Counted from the first letter of the stretch, positions 18,575 to 27,567 are shown. The stretch is 64,000 bases of DNA from Cryobacterium breve (GCF_004402375.1 NZ_SOGJ01000010.1:62001-126000), one strand, 5' to 3'. Notes: a model not told the origin generated them from the letters alone. Translations and numbers: made by a program.

Positions 18575-19477
18575 TTAGCTGGTGCGGGCGAGCAGGGCGG
18601 CGTTGAAGGCGCGGGTCAGCTCGGGAACGGCCGGGAACGGCCGTCCGTCGAGTTCGATCACATGCACGGCCAGGCGCACGCTGGACAGCAGCCACACGGC
18701 ATCCGCCGCCCGCAGCTCGTCGGCCGTCACGTCGCGGTACTCCGTGCGCTCCCCCGCCGCCTGCAGGTGCTCGAACACACTCTGCTGGGTGGTGCCGTGC
18801 AGGATGGCGCCACTCGGCGCAGGAGAGACGAAGACGCCGCCCGCGCGAAGCACCACGGTCGAGGTGGGCCCCTCCAGCACGAAGCCGTCGTGCGTGAGAA
18901 AGATCGCATCGTCGGCCCCACGGCGGTGCGCCTCCCGGAGCGCGGCCATATTGACCGCGTAGCTGAGCGTCTTGGCCCCCATCAGCAGCCACGGCGTCTG
19001 CTCGGCAACTCCGTGCGGGTAGCCGCGGTTCAGGGTGACCGCCCGGATCCCGGATGCACGCACGGTCCCGAAGTCGGGGGCGGCGGTCGCGTGCAGCCAC
19101 GCGGTGGGAGCCGGGCCCGAGTCGACGCCACGGCTGTAAACGAGCTTGAGCACGATTTCGCCCTGCTCAGGAAGCCGCTCGACGGCATAGGCGATCGCCG
19201 CCCGCCACTGGACCTCGTTCGGTGCGGGCAGCTCGCAGATGGCAGCCGAGGTTGCCAGACGAGCAAGGTGCGCGGCTACGGCCTGCGGGTGGCCGTCGAC
19301 CACGCCGAGGGTCTCGAAGACGCCGTCGCCCCGCTGAGCGCTCAATTCCCCCACGCGCAGTGCCGGGGCGGTCCAATCCACCTCCCGGAACGTGTCGCCG
19401 AAGTGCCCGCGCGGTGAATCGGCGGGAAGCGGGTCGATCAGAAGGGTGAAGGGCAGCGTCTGGGACGGAGCAGTCAT
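18575..19477 (-). CDS. pabC: Class IV aminotransferase, probable 4-amino-4-deoxychorismate lyase
   Basis: This fold-type IV PLP enzyme of 300 residues most likely releases p-aminobenzoate from aminodeoxychorismate for folate synthesis. Conserved features are RGDGVFETLGV near the N-terminus, the PLP-Lys in MGAKTLSYAVNM, and the GFVLEGPTSTVVLR segment. It resembles the mycobacterial Rv0812 type, which also sits near glnR-mshD. A branched-chain or D-amino-acid aminotransferase is the alternative, because the family is hard to split by eye. TAGGCT stands 6 nt before its ATG, so it may be leaderless. Confidence 0.8.
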   Translation of the reverse strand: MTAPSQTLPFTLLIDPLPADSPRGHFGDTFREVDWTAPALRVGELSAQRGDGVFETLGVVDGHPQAVAAHLARLATSAAICELPAPNEVQWRAAIAYAVERLPEQGEIVLKLVYSRGVDSGPAPTAWLHATAAPDFGTVRASGIRAVTLNRGYPHGVAEQTPWLLMGAKTLSYAVNMAALREAHRRGADDAIFLTHDGFVLEGPTSTVVLRAGGVFVSPAPSGAILHGTTQQSVFEHLQAAGERTEYRDVTADELRAADAVWLLSSVRLAVHVIELDGRPFPAVPELTRAFNAALLARTS

Positions 19478-19483
19478 TTTCCG

Positions 19484-19489
19484 AGCCTA
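19484..19489 (-). promoter_or_regulatory. Candidate -10 box of a leaderless pabC transcript
   Basis: TAGGCT on the minus strand ends 6 nt before the pabC ATG at 19477, within the 53-bp gap to rskA. Confidence 0.5.
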
Positions 19490-19530
19490 CTCAGTTCCTG
19501 AGTTGGATTCTTCCCCGTGCCGGCAACGGA

Positions 19531-20439
19531 TCAGGAACTCTGAATGGCGAGAATCGGGTCACTCGTGGGCTGCTTGGAGCCGCCCTTCGGTTCGACCGTG
19601 ACACCGATCGTGTCCCCGGCGGTGAGGCTGCCGTCGAGAACGCGCCAGACGGTGCCGGTGCCGGACGAGTCGAAGGTTCCGGCCGGAACCGGGCCGGAGC
19701 CGCCGATGTACCAGAGCTGGTAGTCCTGTTCGGCTGACAGGGCCGGCAGATCGTCGATCAAGAGTGCGGAGAGACCGCTTTGTTCGGACCAGACCAGGGT
19801 TGCCTCCTGGCCGTCTGTCGTTCGTGCCGATGCGCGCTGCGTGTCGGCCGCCGCCGTGATCTGCACCAGGCCGGCGGCCTGGTCCTGCTCGAACTGACCG
19901 GACTCCAAGGACTGGCCGACGAACGTGCCGCCCGCGAACAGGGCGACGGCGGCAGCCGCGGCGGCCAGCACACCCACCGGACGCTGGAACCAGCGCACGC
20001 GGGCACGCTCGGCGGCGGCGCCGCGGGTGGGCGCGGCAGCGGCGGAAGGGAGCGCAGGAGCATCCGTGACCACCGCCTGAGTCGGTCCCGGCGTCTCGGA
20101 AGGAACGGTCTGAGCGGCGGCCGGCGTGGTGTGCTCGGCCGGGCGGGTGGTCGCGGGCGCGGTCAGCGGCGCCAGCTGGGTGGTGGAGGCGAGCTTGGCC
20201 ATCAGGGAGACCTTGAGCCCGGCCGAGGGCCGCACGGGGGCGGCGGCGAGGCCCAGTGCCACCGCGGTGTCGCTCAGTTCGGCCGCTTCGATGCGGGCCT
20301 GCTCGGATACCGCGAGGTGCGCCTCGTAGGCCGCAGCGTCTTCCACGCCCAGCGCGTTCAGGGCGTACGCCCCGGCAAGCTCGCCGGGGTTGTCCCCTGA
20401 GACGGTGCGGGCGTCGTCGTTGCGGGTGTTGTCGCTCAT
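19531..20439 (-). CDS. rskA: Anti-sigma factor, RskA-like
   Basis: A membrane anti-sigma factor of 302 residues that would hold the upstream ECF sigma factor inactive. The cytoplasmic N-terminal sigma-binding domain contains ELAGAYALNALGVEDAAAYE. A long Ala/Pro/Thr-rich linker (about 80-150) leads to one membrane helix (PVGVLAAAAAAVALFAGGTF, about 152-172), and the extracytoplasmic RskA domain follows (YQLWYIGGSGPVPAGTF ... GTVWRVL). Release by regulated intramembrane proteolysis is known for the family. The ATG overlaps the sigma-factor stop by 4 nt, which keeps the two proteins balanced. Confidence 0.92.
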   Translation of the reverse strand: MSDNTRNDDARTVSGDNPGELAGAYALNALGVEDAAAYEAHLAVSEQARIEAAELSDTAVALGLAAAPVRPSAGLKVSLMAKLASTTQLAPLTAPATTRPAEHTTPAAAQTVPSETPGPTQAVVTDAPALPSAAAAPTRGAAAERARVRWFQRPVGVLAAAAAAVALFAGGTFVGQSLESGQFEQDQAAGLVQITAAADTQRASARTTDGQEATLVWSEQSGLSALLIDDLPALSAEQDYQLWYIGGSGPVPAGTFDSSGTGTVWRVLDGSLTAGDTIGVTVEPKGGSKQPTSDPILAIQSS

Positions 20440-21020
20440 GACGCCACTCCCATCTCGTCGCGCAGGCGGATCAAACCGTCTCTCAGCCTGGTTTTCACGG
20501 TTCCGAGAGGGATCTGCAACCGCTCCGCCACTTCACTCTGGCTGAGGCCGCCGTAGTAGGCGAGGCTGATCGCCTGGCGTTGCAGTTCCGTCAATCTGGA
20601 CATCGCCTTCTCCACCCTTTCGTGCTCGATTCGTACGGCGACCGTCTCGGACACCTCGTCGTAGGCGACCGCAAGATCACGGATGCCGATTTTGACGTCC
20701 CGGTCGCGGCTGGCCTGAGACGACCGGATCCGATCGACCGCCCGGCGATGCGCCATGGTCAGGATCCAGGTCGACGCTCCGCCGCGCTGAGCCTCGTACC
20801 GCGTGGCCGTCTGCCAGATCTCCAGGAAAATCTCCTGGGTCACCTCTTCCGACTGCGCGGGGTCGACCAGCAAACGCCGAACCAGGCCCAGGACGCGCGG
20901 CGCAATCTGGTCATACAGCTCCCCGAATGCGGCTTCGTCTCCCTGGGCCACTCGGCCCAGCAGTTCCTCCTGGGAGTCAGGGACAGTCGACTCCCGGTCG
21001 ACATCGAATTCAGCACTCAT
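20436..21020 (-). CDS. sigK: ECF sigma factor, SigK-like
   Basis: An extracytoplasmic-function sigma factor of 194 residues. Region 2 contains FGELYDQIAPRVLGLVRRLL and EVTQEIFLEIW (core-binding and -10 recognition), and region 4 contains LTELQRQAISLAYYGGLSQSEVA with LGTVKTRLRDGLIRLRDE (the -35-binding helix). Pairing with an RskA-type anti-sigma places it in the SigK group. I prefer ATG 21020; a start four codons upstream is possible. Its regulon cannot be read from this window. Autoregulation from the roughly 300-bp upstream region is likely. Confidence 0.92.
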   Translation of the reverse strand: MSAEFDVDRESTVPDSQEELLGRVAQGDEAAFGELYDQIAPRVLGLVRRLLVDPAQSEEVTQEIFLEIWQTATRYEAQRGGASTWILTMAHRRAVDRIRSSQASRDRDVKIGIRDLAVAYDEVSETVAVRIEHERVEKAMSRLTELQRQAISLAYYGGLSQSEVAERLQIPLGTVKTRLRDGLIRLRDEMGVAS

Positions 21021-21327
21021 GAGAACAAGCATGTCAGGTCTTGTCCGCGTCCATATTCATCGTTCGACGCACAAGCCGAATCGGATTGGTGCGACGGGAA
21101 CAAAGACGCGGTGACAGGTCACCCCCGCACGCCCGGACGAGTACAGACGGAGTGAAGGCCGGGCCGCAGAACGCCTCTCGGCGCGAGGCCGCTCAGAGCG
21201 GCGAATATTGGAGCCCGGGGTTACTGCGGCCCGACCAGCATCCAGTGTAAACGACACGCATGCGGTTCGCGCACAAACTCGGGCATCATCCGATTGCAGG
21301 TGCTGCGGTCGGGCGCTTCGGGGCCTT
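21021..21327. other. Intergenic region upstream of sigK
   Basis: About 307 bp between sigK and the hypothetical gene, both on the minus strand. It must hold the sigK promoter, but I could not fix a convincing ECF-type promoter by eye. A 66-codon Arg-rich open frame (21057-21257, minus strand) has no ribosome site and no recognisable domain, so I do not call it a gene. Confidence 0.4.
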
Positions 21328-21957
21328 CTAGTCGAGGGACTCGCTGCGCCAGAGCCGGGCGCAGGAGGCGAATTCCTGGGCTGTCGTGGAAAACCGAAGC
21401 GCCCGCGTGGTCAGTTCAGTGGACCGAGCTGGCTCGGTCGTCTCCAGATCGTCGGCGATACTGGTGCACCCCACCGAGATGACGCGGCAGAATGCGGCCG
21501 CACGGTCGAGGGCCACGGCGAAGTCACCCGTGAAGATTCCGCGCAGGATCTGGTCGGCCAGGATGATGATCTCGGCCGTTCCGGTGGGCACCGCTGCGCC
21601 GGCGATGAGCGGGTCGATGGCCGGCGTGACCTCGCTGCCGCGCTGGTAGAGGAAGGACGTGCCTGCGGGGTCCTGGCGGATGAGCAGCCGCACCAGGTAG
21701 AGGCGCCACATCGCGCCGGGCAGGCTGCGCGGCGTCGCCCGCGACCACAGCTCGGCCACGGCGTCGATCCCGTGCTCGTCGGTGTAAGCCACGAGCCGAT
21801 CGACGATCTCCGGGTCAGGGTCGCTGCGCACCCGGGCGAGCAGCGCATGAGCGGTTTCGTGAGCCACCCGGCTGATCGCCGCGGGGTCGTCGCCGCCCTG
21901 AAAGGACTCGAACTTGCTGCCGGAGAACTGGGTCGGCTTGTGAAAGTTTTCGGCCAT
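21328..21957 (-). CDS. Conserved-looking hypothetical protein
   Basis: A 209-residue soluble protein starting MAENFHKPTQFSGSK. ATG 21957 has GGAGG 6 nt upstream, which decides the start over a longer frame running into the tRNA promoter. The sequence is mostly alpha-helical (AISRVAHETAHALLARVR, AELWSRATPRSLPGAMWRLYLVRLL, ALDRAAAFCRVISVG), with no membrane segment or catalytic motif that I recognise. I cannot assign a function. The AHETAHALL segment resembles a metalloprotease HExxH motif only superficially. It is divergent from tRNA-Lys. Confidence 0.8.
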   Translation of the reverse strand: MAENFHKPTQFSGSKFESFQGGDDPAAISRVAHETAHALLARVRSDPDPEIVDRLVAYTDEHGIDAVAELWSRATPRSLPGAMWRLYLVRLLIRQDPAGTSFLYQRGSEVTPAIDPLIAGAAVPTGTAEIIILADQILRGIFTGDFAVALDRAAAFCRVISVGCTSIADDLETTEPARSTELTTRALRFSTTAQEFASCARLWRSESLD

Positions 21958-22088
21958 CGCATCCTCCTGTGGTCGCTGGCGTGGTTCGCCGTTTGTTCGC
22001 TGTGGGCACATCCGCGGCCGGCGCGGAAGGCTCCCTTCCACGGTACCTAGAAAAATAGATCCGGAATCCCCTGTACATTATTAACCGC

Positions 22089-22161
22089 GGGCCTCTAGCT
22101 CAGTTGGTAGAGCAAAGGACTTTTAATCCTTGGGTCGTCGGTTCGAGCCCGACGGGGCCCA
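22089..22161 (+). tRNA. tRNA-Lys(TTT)
   Basis: A complete 73-nt cloverleaf. The acceptor stem GGGCCTC (22089-22095) pairs with GGGGCCC (22154-22160), with A as the discriminator. The D arm is GCTC/GAGC, the anticodon stem AAGGA/TCCTT encloses loop CTTTTAA with anticodon TTT at 22122-22124, and the T arm contains GGTTCGAGCCC. No CCA is encoded. TACATT at 22074-22079, 9 nt upstream, is a plausible -10 box. Confidence 0.97.
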
Positions 22162-22371
22162 CTCAGAATGAAGTCGGTGCACGCCAGGGCCATGCCTCAC
22201 GTCTCGCCCGGGCCTGCTCACGACGCTCTTGTTCACGGCTCGCGCTCAGGCTTGTCATCCAACTCCCGGCGGGCGTCCAGCGTTGATTCGGGCGACGCTC
22301 GGGTCGGTCCTTCATACTGCGAGGGATGAAGCGGGCATGCCCGATGCCAGCGACAGAATACGGAGGTCGCC

Positions 22372-22812
22372 ATGGGCAGAGTGAATGAAGAAGTCGAAGT
22401 CGAGATCGGAGTCGTCTCGCGCTACCGGCGCCACCCGAATGGGCACGGCCTGGTCTCCCCCGGCGCCCGAGTGCACCCCGGCGCGTTCGTGTCCCGAACC
22501 GCGTATGTCGAGAGCGGTGCACGCGTGGGACCGGAAACATGGATCGGCCCCGGCAGCTGGATCGACCATGGAGCGGAGATCGGGGCGCGAGTGTTCGTCG
22601 GTCAGAACGTGCACATCGGCGAGAACGCGGTGGTCGGCAACGCCGCCCGCCTCGGTAGCTACGTTCGGATCGGACGGGAGGCGGCGATCAACCCCGGGGC
22701 GGTGGTCGAGCGCGACGGCCGGGTGCCGGACAAAGCCGTCTTCGGGGCGGCCTCCGGCAGGGGACGGCCGGGCGCGCAGCCGGCATCCGCCCGGCTCGAC
22801 CACGCCGCATAG
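22372..22812 (+). CDS. Hexapeptide-repeat (left-handed beta-helix) protein
   Basis: A 146-residue protein made mostly of imperfect hexapeptide repeats ([LIV]-G-x4) from about residue 26 to 115: VSPGARVHPGAF, YVESGARVGPETWIGPG, HIGENAVVGNAARLG and YVRIGREAAINPGAVV. This forms a left-handed beta-helix as in LpxA-type acyltransferases and gamma-carbonic anhydrases. It lacks the extra domains of a full acyltransferase and the His triad of a carbonic anhydrase, so function is open. ATG 22372 has GGAGG upstream. The C-terminus is Gly/Ala/Arg-rich and probably disordered. Confidence 0.75.
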   Translation: MGRVNEEVEVEIGVVSRYRRHPNGHGLVSPGARVHPGAFVSRTAYVESGARVGPETWIGPGSWIDHGAEIGARVFVGQNVHIGENAVVGNAARLGSYVRIGREAAINPGAVVERDGRVPDKAVFGAASGRGRPGAQPASARLDHAA

Positions 22813-22830
22813 GTCCGTCCGTCGCGACTC

Positions 22831-24099
22831 CTATGCGAGGTCCGGGGGGACGCCGAGTTCGCGCTGCACCATCAGCGCGAGCTCGCGCAGCAACACCAGG
22901 TCGACGGATTCCGCCGGGCGTGGTTCCGGGTCGAAGACGCAGAGGGCGCCGATGAACTCCCCCGACGGCGACTCGATCGGAAAGCCCGCATAGAAACGGA
23001 TACCGCCCTCGGCCACGACGAGAGGGTTGTCCCGAAACCGCTCGTCGAGGCTGGTGTCCGGGATCACCAGCTCCGACGTGCTCTGGATTGTGACGGCGCA
23101 GAAGGACACCGCCCGAGGCGACTCGCTCTCCGTCACACCGATACGGGCCTTATGCCACTGCCGGTCGGTGTCGATAACCGTGAGCGCGGCGGACCGGGTG
23201 CCGAAGAGCACGCTCGCAAGTGCCACGATGCGATCGAAGCGTTCCTCCGCCGGCGTGTCGAGGATGCCGAGCTGGTCGACCGCGAGCTGACGGCGCATCT
23301 CTTTCGCCGCGGCGTGCTCGGGGGAGGGCGGTTCCACGTCGGGGCCTGAGACCCGGTCGGCGTCGAGGAGCGGGGCCATCTGGGCGGCCAGGGTCTCGGC
23401 CCAGTGCGCATACGTCTCGGCCGACCGGTATCGACCGGGTGGGGGTGTTGGCGCCGCGATGGACGGGACGAACGTGACCCGGTCCGCGTCGGCACAGAGG
23501 TGCTCCGTCACCCGGTTCAGGAGCCGGGCGTGACTGTCAGCCACATTGCCGAGCCTCGAGTCAAAGATCGGAATCGACCGAATGGGCTGGATTCCCGCCA
23601 CGATGATGCGGGTGCTGCGCGACGATGCGCTTGCCAGAAAGCGAAGCAGGTTCGCCAGATCGCTCCGCCACGCCCGGGTGGGCGTCAGAGTGAGGGCATC
23701 GTTCACCCCCAGGAAAACGACGATGGCGTCGAAACGGGACAGCCTCACCCCGTTCAGATCGAGGAGGGCTGAACCGGCGGTCATCCGGGGGTTCGCAATG
23801 AGGTCGACGTCGACCCCGCGCCCCGTCTGCGCGGACAGCGCCCGGGCAAGCGAACCGGGCATCGCCAGGTTGTGGCTCACCACTCCGCGGCCGACGGCCA
23901 GCCCGGCGCCGAAGATGAGGACGCGGTCGGAGTCGATGCCCGCAGAATGCGCCTGCGGGGCATCCGTGGGCATCGGGATCGCGTCGAGGCTGCGTTCGGA
24001 TGCCGCGGCCCAGGCACGCATGACGGGGGCAAGTACCCACCGCAGGAGTTCCCGCACTGACGCCCCTGTGCTGCCTGGACACCAGGGTGAATCGACCAC
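22831..24099 (-). CDS. Degenerate SGNH-hydrolase-like domain fused to a GAF domain
   Basis: A 422-residue two-domain protein. Residues about 55-265 resemble an SGNH/GDSL hydrolase: block III is intact ([11 protein letters not shown]), but block I reads IFGAGLAVG instead of GDSL, and no clear DxxH pair is found near [13 protein letters not shown], so the catalytic triad looks lost. Residues about 275-420 form a GAF domain of the [13 protein letters not shown] ... [10 protein letters not shown] ... [18 protein letters not shown] ... GALCVFD type common in bacterial sensors. No output domain follows. It may bind a ligand rather than hydrolyse one. The GTG start lies behind two inverted-repeat boxes at 24108-24153. 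Confidence 0.75.
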   Translation of the reverse strand: MVDSPWCPGSTGASVRELLRWVLAPVMRAWAAASERSLDAIPMPTDAPQAHSAGIDSDRVLIFGAGLAVGRGVVSHNLAMPGSLARALSAQTGRGVDVDLIANPRMTAGSALLDLNGVRLSRFDAIVVFLGVNDALTLTPTRAWRSDLANLLRFLASASSRSTRIIVAGIQPIRSIPIFDSRLGNVADSHARLLNRVTEHLCADADRVTFVPSIAAPTPPPGRYRSAETYAHWAETLAAQMAPLLDADRVSGPDVEPPSPEHAAAKEMRRQLAVDQLGILDTPAEERFDRIVALASVLFGTRSAALTVIDTDRQWHKARIGVTESESPRAVSFCAVTIQSTSELVIPDTSLDERFRDNPLVVAEGGIRFYAGFPIESPSGEFIGALCVFDPEPRPAESVDLVLLRELALMVQRELGVPPDLA

Positions 24100-24107
24100 A
24101 GCTCAAG

Positions 24108-24153
24108 TATCCCCCATCCGGGGAGCGAATCGCCTATCCCCCATCCGGGGATG
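24108..24153. promoter_or_regulatory. Two copies of a 17-bp inverted-repeat box upstream of the SGNH/GAF gene
   Basis: TATCCCCCATCCGGGGA occurs at 24108-24124 and again at 24135-24151, a 27-bp period. The second copy continues to a perfect ATCCCC-N5-GGGGAT inverted repeat; the first is imperfect at its outer end. The copies sit 9-54 bp before the minus-strand GTG of the SGNH/GAF gene, so they overlap its promoter and look like a dimeric-regulator operator pair. Confidence 0.55.
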
Positions 24154-24168
24154 TGCCCGTCTCGCTCC

Positions 24169-25488
24169 CTAGACGAGCGAGACGACCGCCTGGGCGGCCG
24201 CGAAGATGAGCAGGCCGGCCAGCGCACCGACGACGGTGCCGTTGATGCGAATGAACTGGAGGTCCTTGCCTACCTGCAGCTCGATCTTCTCGCTTGTCTC
24301 GGCGGCATCCCAGCGCGCGACGGTCTCGGTGATCACCCCCGCGATCTCGTGCCGGTAGCGGCGCACGATATAACTCGCCGTGTCCGCCAGCCAACGGTCG
24401 ATGCGCGCGCTCAGGGCCGGGTCGCTGATCAGCCGCCCACCGACCTCCATGACGGTTGAACGGATGCCGGAGCGCAGCCCGCTCTCGGAGTCGCCCAGCG
24501 CCGCCACCAGGGAGATCTTGACCGCCTCCCAGGTCTCGCTCGCGAATTCGCGCAGCCGGGCGCTGTCGAGCAGTTCGAGCTTGAGCGCCTCCACGCGCCC
24601 GATCATCGCGGGCTCGTGCTGCAGGTCGTGGGTCAGCTCGCCGAGGTAGCGGTCGATGGCCTCGCGGAGCGGGTGTGCTGCATCCGCCCGCACGGTGGCC
24701 ATGAAGGCGAGGACCTCCCGGTGCGCCTTGTCGTCGACCAGCTTGTCGACGAAGCCGGGCATCCAACTCGGCAGGCGCTCGGACACGGCCCGCCCGAAGG
24801 CCTCAGGATGCGCCAGCAGCCAGGCCTCAGCCCGTTCGAGCAGCAGGTCGACGGCGGCGTGCTGCTGGCCGGATTCGACCAGCCGCTCCCCCACCCGCCC
24901 GATCGGCGGCGCCCACTCGGGCTTCAGCAGATTTTCGCGGGCCACGGTTTCGATCAGGTCCTTGATCGCGTCGTCACTGAGCAGATTGAGCAGGCCCGCT
25001 CCTGCCACAGCGACCTCGTCGGTGAGTCGGCGGGCGTTGTCCTCCTCGGAGAGCCACGCGCCGAGCCGCCGCGAGGCGCCCATCGACTCGAGCTTGCCGC
25101 GGATCACCGATTCGGAGAGGAAGTTCGTCTCGACGAATTCGCCCAGGCTCGACCCGATCTCGTCCTTGCGGCTGGCGATGATATTCGTGTGCGGAATTCG
25201 CAGTCCGAGCGGATATCGAAACAGGGCCGTCACGGCGAACCAGTCCGCGATGGCGCCGACCATGCCGCCCTCGGCCGCCGCTCGCACGTACTGCAGCCAG
25301 GGATAGCTCTCCTGAAGGGCGAACGCGGCCGCGAAAACCACCGCCATCAGCAGGAGCAGACCGAGGGCGAGCCGCTTCATGCGGATCAGGGCCGTGAGGC
25401 GCTCGGCATCCTGCGGGCTCAATGATGACCGGGGCGCCGCTCTCAGCGGAACGGTCTCGGTCAGGTTCTGCCTCAGATTCTCGGCCAT
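24169..25488 (-). CDS. DUF445 family membrane-anchored protein
   Basis: A 439-residue member of the DUF445 (YjiN-like) family. It has an N-terminal membrane segment (ALGLLLLMAVVFAAAFAL, about 39-57), the conserved AAEGGMVGAIADWFAVTALF and PHTNIIASRKDEIGSSLGEFVETNFL blocks, a long helical middle part, and a C-terminal hydrophobic helix (VGALAGLLIFAAAQAVVSL). Family function is unknown. A membrane-attached coiled-coil protein is the most that can be said. ATG 25488 is preceded by GGGAGG. It is upstream of, and codirectional with, the SGNH/GAF gene. Confidence 0.88.
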   Translation of the reverse strand: MAENLRQNLTETVPLRAAPRSSLSPQDAERLTALIRMKRLALGLLLLMAVVFAAAFALQESYPWLQYVRAAAEGGMVGAIADWFAVTALFRYPLGLRIPHTNIIASRKDEIGSSLGEFVETNFLSESVIRGKLESMGASRRLGAWLSEEDNARRLTDEVAVAGAGLLNLLSDDAIKDLIETVARENLLKPEWAPPIGRVGERLVESGQQHAAVDLLLERAEAWLLAHPEAFGRAVSERLPSWMPGFVDKLVDDKAHREVLAFMATVRADAAHPLREAIDRYLGELTHDLQHEPAMIGRVEALKLELLDSARLREFASETWEAVKISLVAALGDSESGLRSGIRSTVMEVGGRLISDPALSARIDRWLADTASYIVRRYRHEIAGVITETVARWDAAETSEKIELQVGKDLQFIRINGTVVGALAGLLIFAAAQAVVSLV

Positions 25489-25532
25489 CCTCCCAGACTG
25501 CCTGATGACCGCTGCCGTGCGAAACCCTCTAC

Positions 25533-25554
25533 CCCGCGGCCACCTCGCCGCGGG
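25533..25554 (-). terminator. Hairpin downstream of the amine oxidase gene
   Basis: CCCGCGG (25533-25539) pairs with CCGCGGG (25548-25554) over an 8-nt loop, 18 nt beyond the amine oxidase stop. This is a plausible intrinsic terminator of the minus-strand transcript. Confidence 0.4.
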
Positions 25555-25571
25555 TGCCCCGTGGGGCTCTC

Positions 25572-27488
25572 TCAGCAGTGGCAGTGGTCCTCGTCGACCG
25601 GCGTCGACGGCGGCACGTCCAGCACCGGGCTGCGGTCGAAGAAACCATCGGGCTTCAGCTTGAATCCGGCGGTGTCCACCGGCATGATCGGCCAGTCCTC
25701 GATGCGCGGATAGTGGGTGAGGCCGAACGTGTGCCAGAGCACGATGTCCTGGCCGTCGATGTCGCGGTCAGCTTCGATATAGGCCGGCAGGCCGGCACCG
25801 CCGCCGTGCTGGTTGACGAAATCACCGGTCGGGTAACGCTCCTCCTCGGCGAACCGGGTCACCCACAGATCCTTGGTCGCGAAGGTCGCCCGGCGGGCCA
25901 CGGAGGAGTTCTCATCGGCGAGGAGCGTCGGCTGTCCCTCCGGGTAGAGCTTGTAGCCGACAGGTTCGCCCAGCCGGTTGAGCACGTTCGGGTTGGACAC
26001 GAGCCAGGTGCGCCCGCTGCGCATATCGGCCTCGCGCACCCCCTCGGATTCGCGGGCCAACAGCGTGCGCTTGCGGGTGAACGCGTTGCCGCGTTCATTG
26101 CCGGGACCCATTGGTACGCGCACGGCCTCCTCCTCTTCGACCCGATTGGCGTTGCCGTCGAGGGCCATGTCCAGCCGGGCGCTGAAGAGGTGCTGGTGGA
26201 ACGGCGCGCCCAGCCCCGGAGCCAGTTCGGAGGCGTACGGGTAACCCTTGCCGGGGAAGGCGCTGGTGAACACGACGCCGGTTGCCTTCGCCTCGAATTC
26301 GATCGTGCCGTCAAGGTAGAGGTACCAGTAGAACCCGTAGTCGTAGTTGCCCACGGTGGTGAAGAAGGAGATCACCAGTCGGCGGTTGCGCCTCGTGTAG
26401 TCGATGCCCGACCAGAGGTCGCTGTGTTTGGCGAGGATGCTCCAATCCTCCTCGTGCAGGCAGATGCCGTTCTTGATCGTGCGGGGGTTGCCGAAACCGT
26501 CCGTGATGATCGGGCTCAGGTAGGTGATCTCGCCGAGGCAGTCGCAGCCCAGCTCGAGCGAATTGGCGTACTGCCCGACGAGGTACTCTCCCGTGTCGAA
26601 ATAGTTCTGCCAAGACCGCACCGGGGCCGGATCCCCGTAGGGCACGACCATCTCCGCGATTGAAGCCCGCTTGATGATGGAACGACGGATGCCGTTGTCG
26701 TCGAAGCCGATGTTGTGCAGCACGACACCCTCCCGCACGTCGAAGCCCACATCCAGGCTCCATTTCTCCCACTCCACGTGGTTGCCACCGGTCACGGTGA
26801 AGCTCGGGCCCTCCGGCTGCGTGATCTCGATCGGCTTGAGTGTCACGCGCAACGGTCCGGTCAGAGTGGGATCGGTGTAGTTGCCGTGCTCGGCCGGAAT
26901 CGGCACCATCCCGAAGTCGATCACCTGGTCGACGGTCCTGCTGACGATGTCCACGTAGGCGACGAGCCCATCGATGGGGTGAGCCCAGGCGCTGTCCTCA
27001 GGGAAATCCTGCCGGAACGCGAGACCGCGCAGGATGCGACGGCCCTTTTCCTCCGGGTACTCGAAGACTCCCGCCGACAGCGGCGCGACCCGAACGTCCA
27101 CCACGTCGAGACCTCGGTCGGCGAGGGCCTTCAGCCAGCGGTCGTCCTGGGTGAGGAGCGCTTCGACAGCGGCGAATTCCTCCTCGAGCACTGGCAGCTC
27201 CCCGGTCTCGGCGGTGTCGAGCACAACCACGGATTCAACCGTCTGCCGCGTTGCCGACACGGTGACGTCCCGCGGCGCGGTGCACCCGGACACGTCGTGC
27301 AGGAACACCCGAAACCTACGGTCGGGTTCGGCCGGCGCGCCGCGAGGCGGGTCGAGCAGTCCAAGATAGGCAACCCGGATGCTCTCCCCGAGCAGAGCGG
27401 CTTCGGTCAGGATGCCGCGGACGACGAGAATCTCCGTGTCTGTCGCGAGAGCGTAGGCATCGGTGACTGCGAGCGAAACGGAAGTCAT
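25572..27488 (-). CDS. tynA: Copper-containing primary amine oxidase (tyramine oxidase type)
   Basis: Copper amine oxidases convert primary amines plus O2 to aldehyde, ammonia and H2O2. The 638-residue protein has the topaquinone-forming Tyr in the consensus NYD ([12 protein letters not shown]), two copper ligands in [11 protein letters not shown], and the third His in [15 protein letters not shown] near the C-terminus. No signal peptide is visible, so it is probably cytoplasmic, as in Arthrobacter. I chose ATG 27488, where family similarity begins; the open frame extends further without similarity. Divergent from tetR and close to a FeaR-like regulator and aldehyde dehydrogenase, which suggests phenethylamine, tyramine or histamine-like substrates. 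Confidence 0.93.
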   Translation of the reverse strand: MTSVSLAVTDAYALATDTEILVVRGILTEAALLGESIRVAYLGLLDPPRGAPAEPDRRFRVFLHDVSGCTAPRDVTVSATRQTVESVVVLDTAETGELPVLEEEFAAVEALLTQDDRWLKALADRGLDVVDVRVAPLSAGVFEYPEEKGRRILRGLAFRQDFPEDSAWAHPIDGLVAYVDIVSRTVDQVIDFGMVPIPAEHGNYTDPTLTGPLRVTLKPIEITQPEGPSFTVTGGNHVEWEKWSLDVGFDVREGVVLHNIGFDDNGIRRSIIKRASIAEMVVPYGDPAPVRSWQNYFDTGEYLVGQYANSLELGCDCLGEITYLSPIITDGFGNPRTIKNGICLHEEDWSILAKHSDLWSGIDYTRRNRRLVISFFTTVGNYDYGFYWYLYLDGTIEFEAKATGVVFTSAFPGKGYPYASELAPGLGAPFHQHLFSARLDMALDGNANRVEEEEAVRVPMGPGNERGNAFTRKRTLLARESEGVREADMRSGRTWLVSNPNVLNRLGEPVGYKLYPEGQPTLLADENSSVARRATFATKDLWVTRFAEEERYPTGDFVNQHGGGAGLPAYIEADRDIDGQDIVLWHTFGLTHYPRIEDWPIMPVDTAGFKLKPDGFFDRSPVLDVPPSTPVDEDHCHC

Positions 27489-27547
27489 GGTTCCCCTTTC
27501 CAGGGCTGAAGAAGGCCGGACCCTACGCCCCAGCCGAAATCTTTTTT

Positions 27548-27567
27548 CTATGGTTGTAGAACCATAG
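27548..27567. promoter_or_regulatory. Palindromic operator between amine oxidase and tetR
   Basis: A perfect 8-bp inverted repeat, CTATGGTT and AACCATAG separated by GTAG, lies in the 138-bp divergent gap, 60 bp from each start codon. Size and symmetry are typical of TetR-family operators, so the adjacent TetR protein is the obvious candidate ligand. Confidence 0.65.

Noticed and set aside
21057-21257. 66-codon Arg-rich frame upstream of sigK
   Set aside because: No ribosome site, no conserved motif and poor codon pattern; the region more probably holds the sigK promoter.
22089-22161. tRNA-Lys considered as an integration attachment site
   Set aside because: No integrase gene and no repeat of the tRNA 3' end are found in the window; flanking genes look like ordinary chromosome.
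24108-24151. Repeat pair considered as a minimal CRISPR
   Set aside because: Only two 17-bp units with a 10-bp spacer; each unit is itself an inverted repeat and no cas gene is near. An operator is the better reading.
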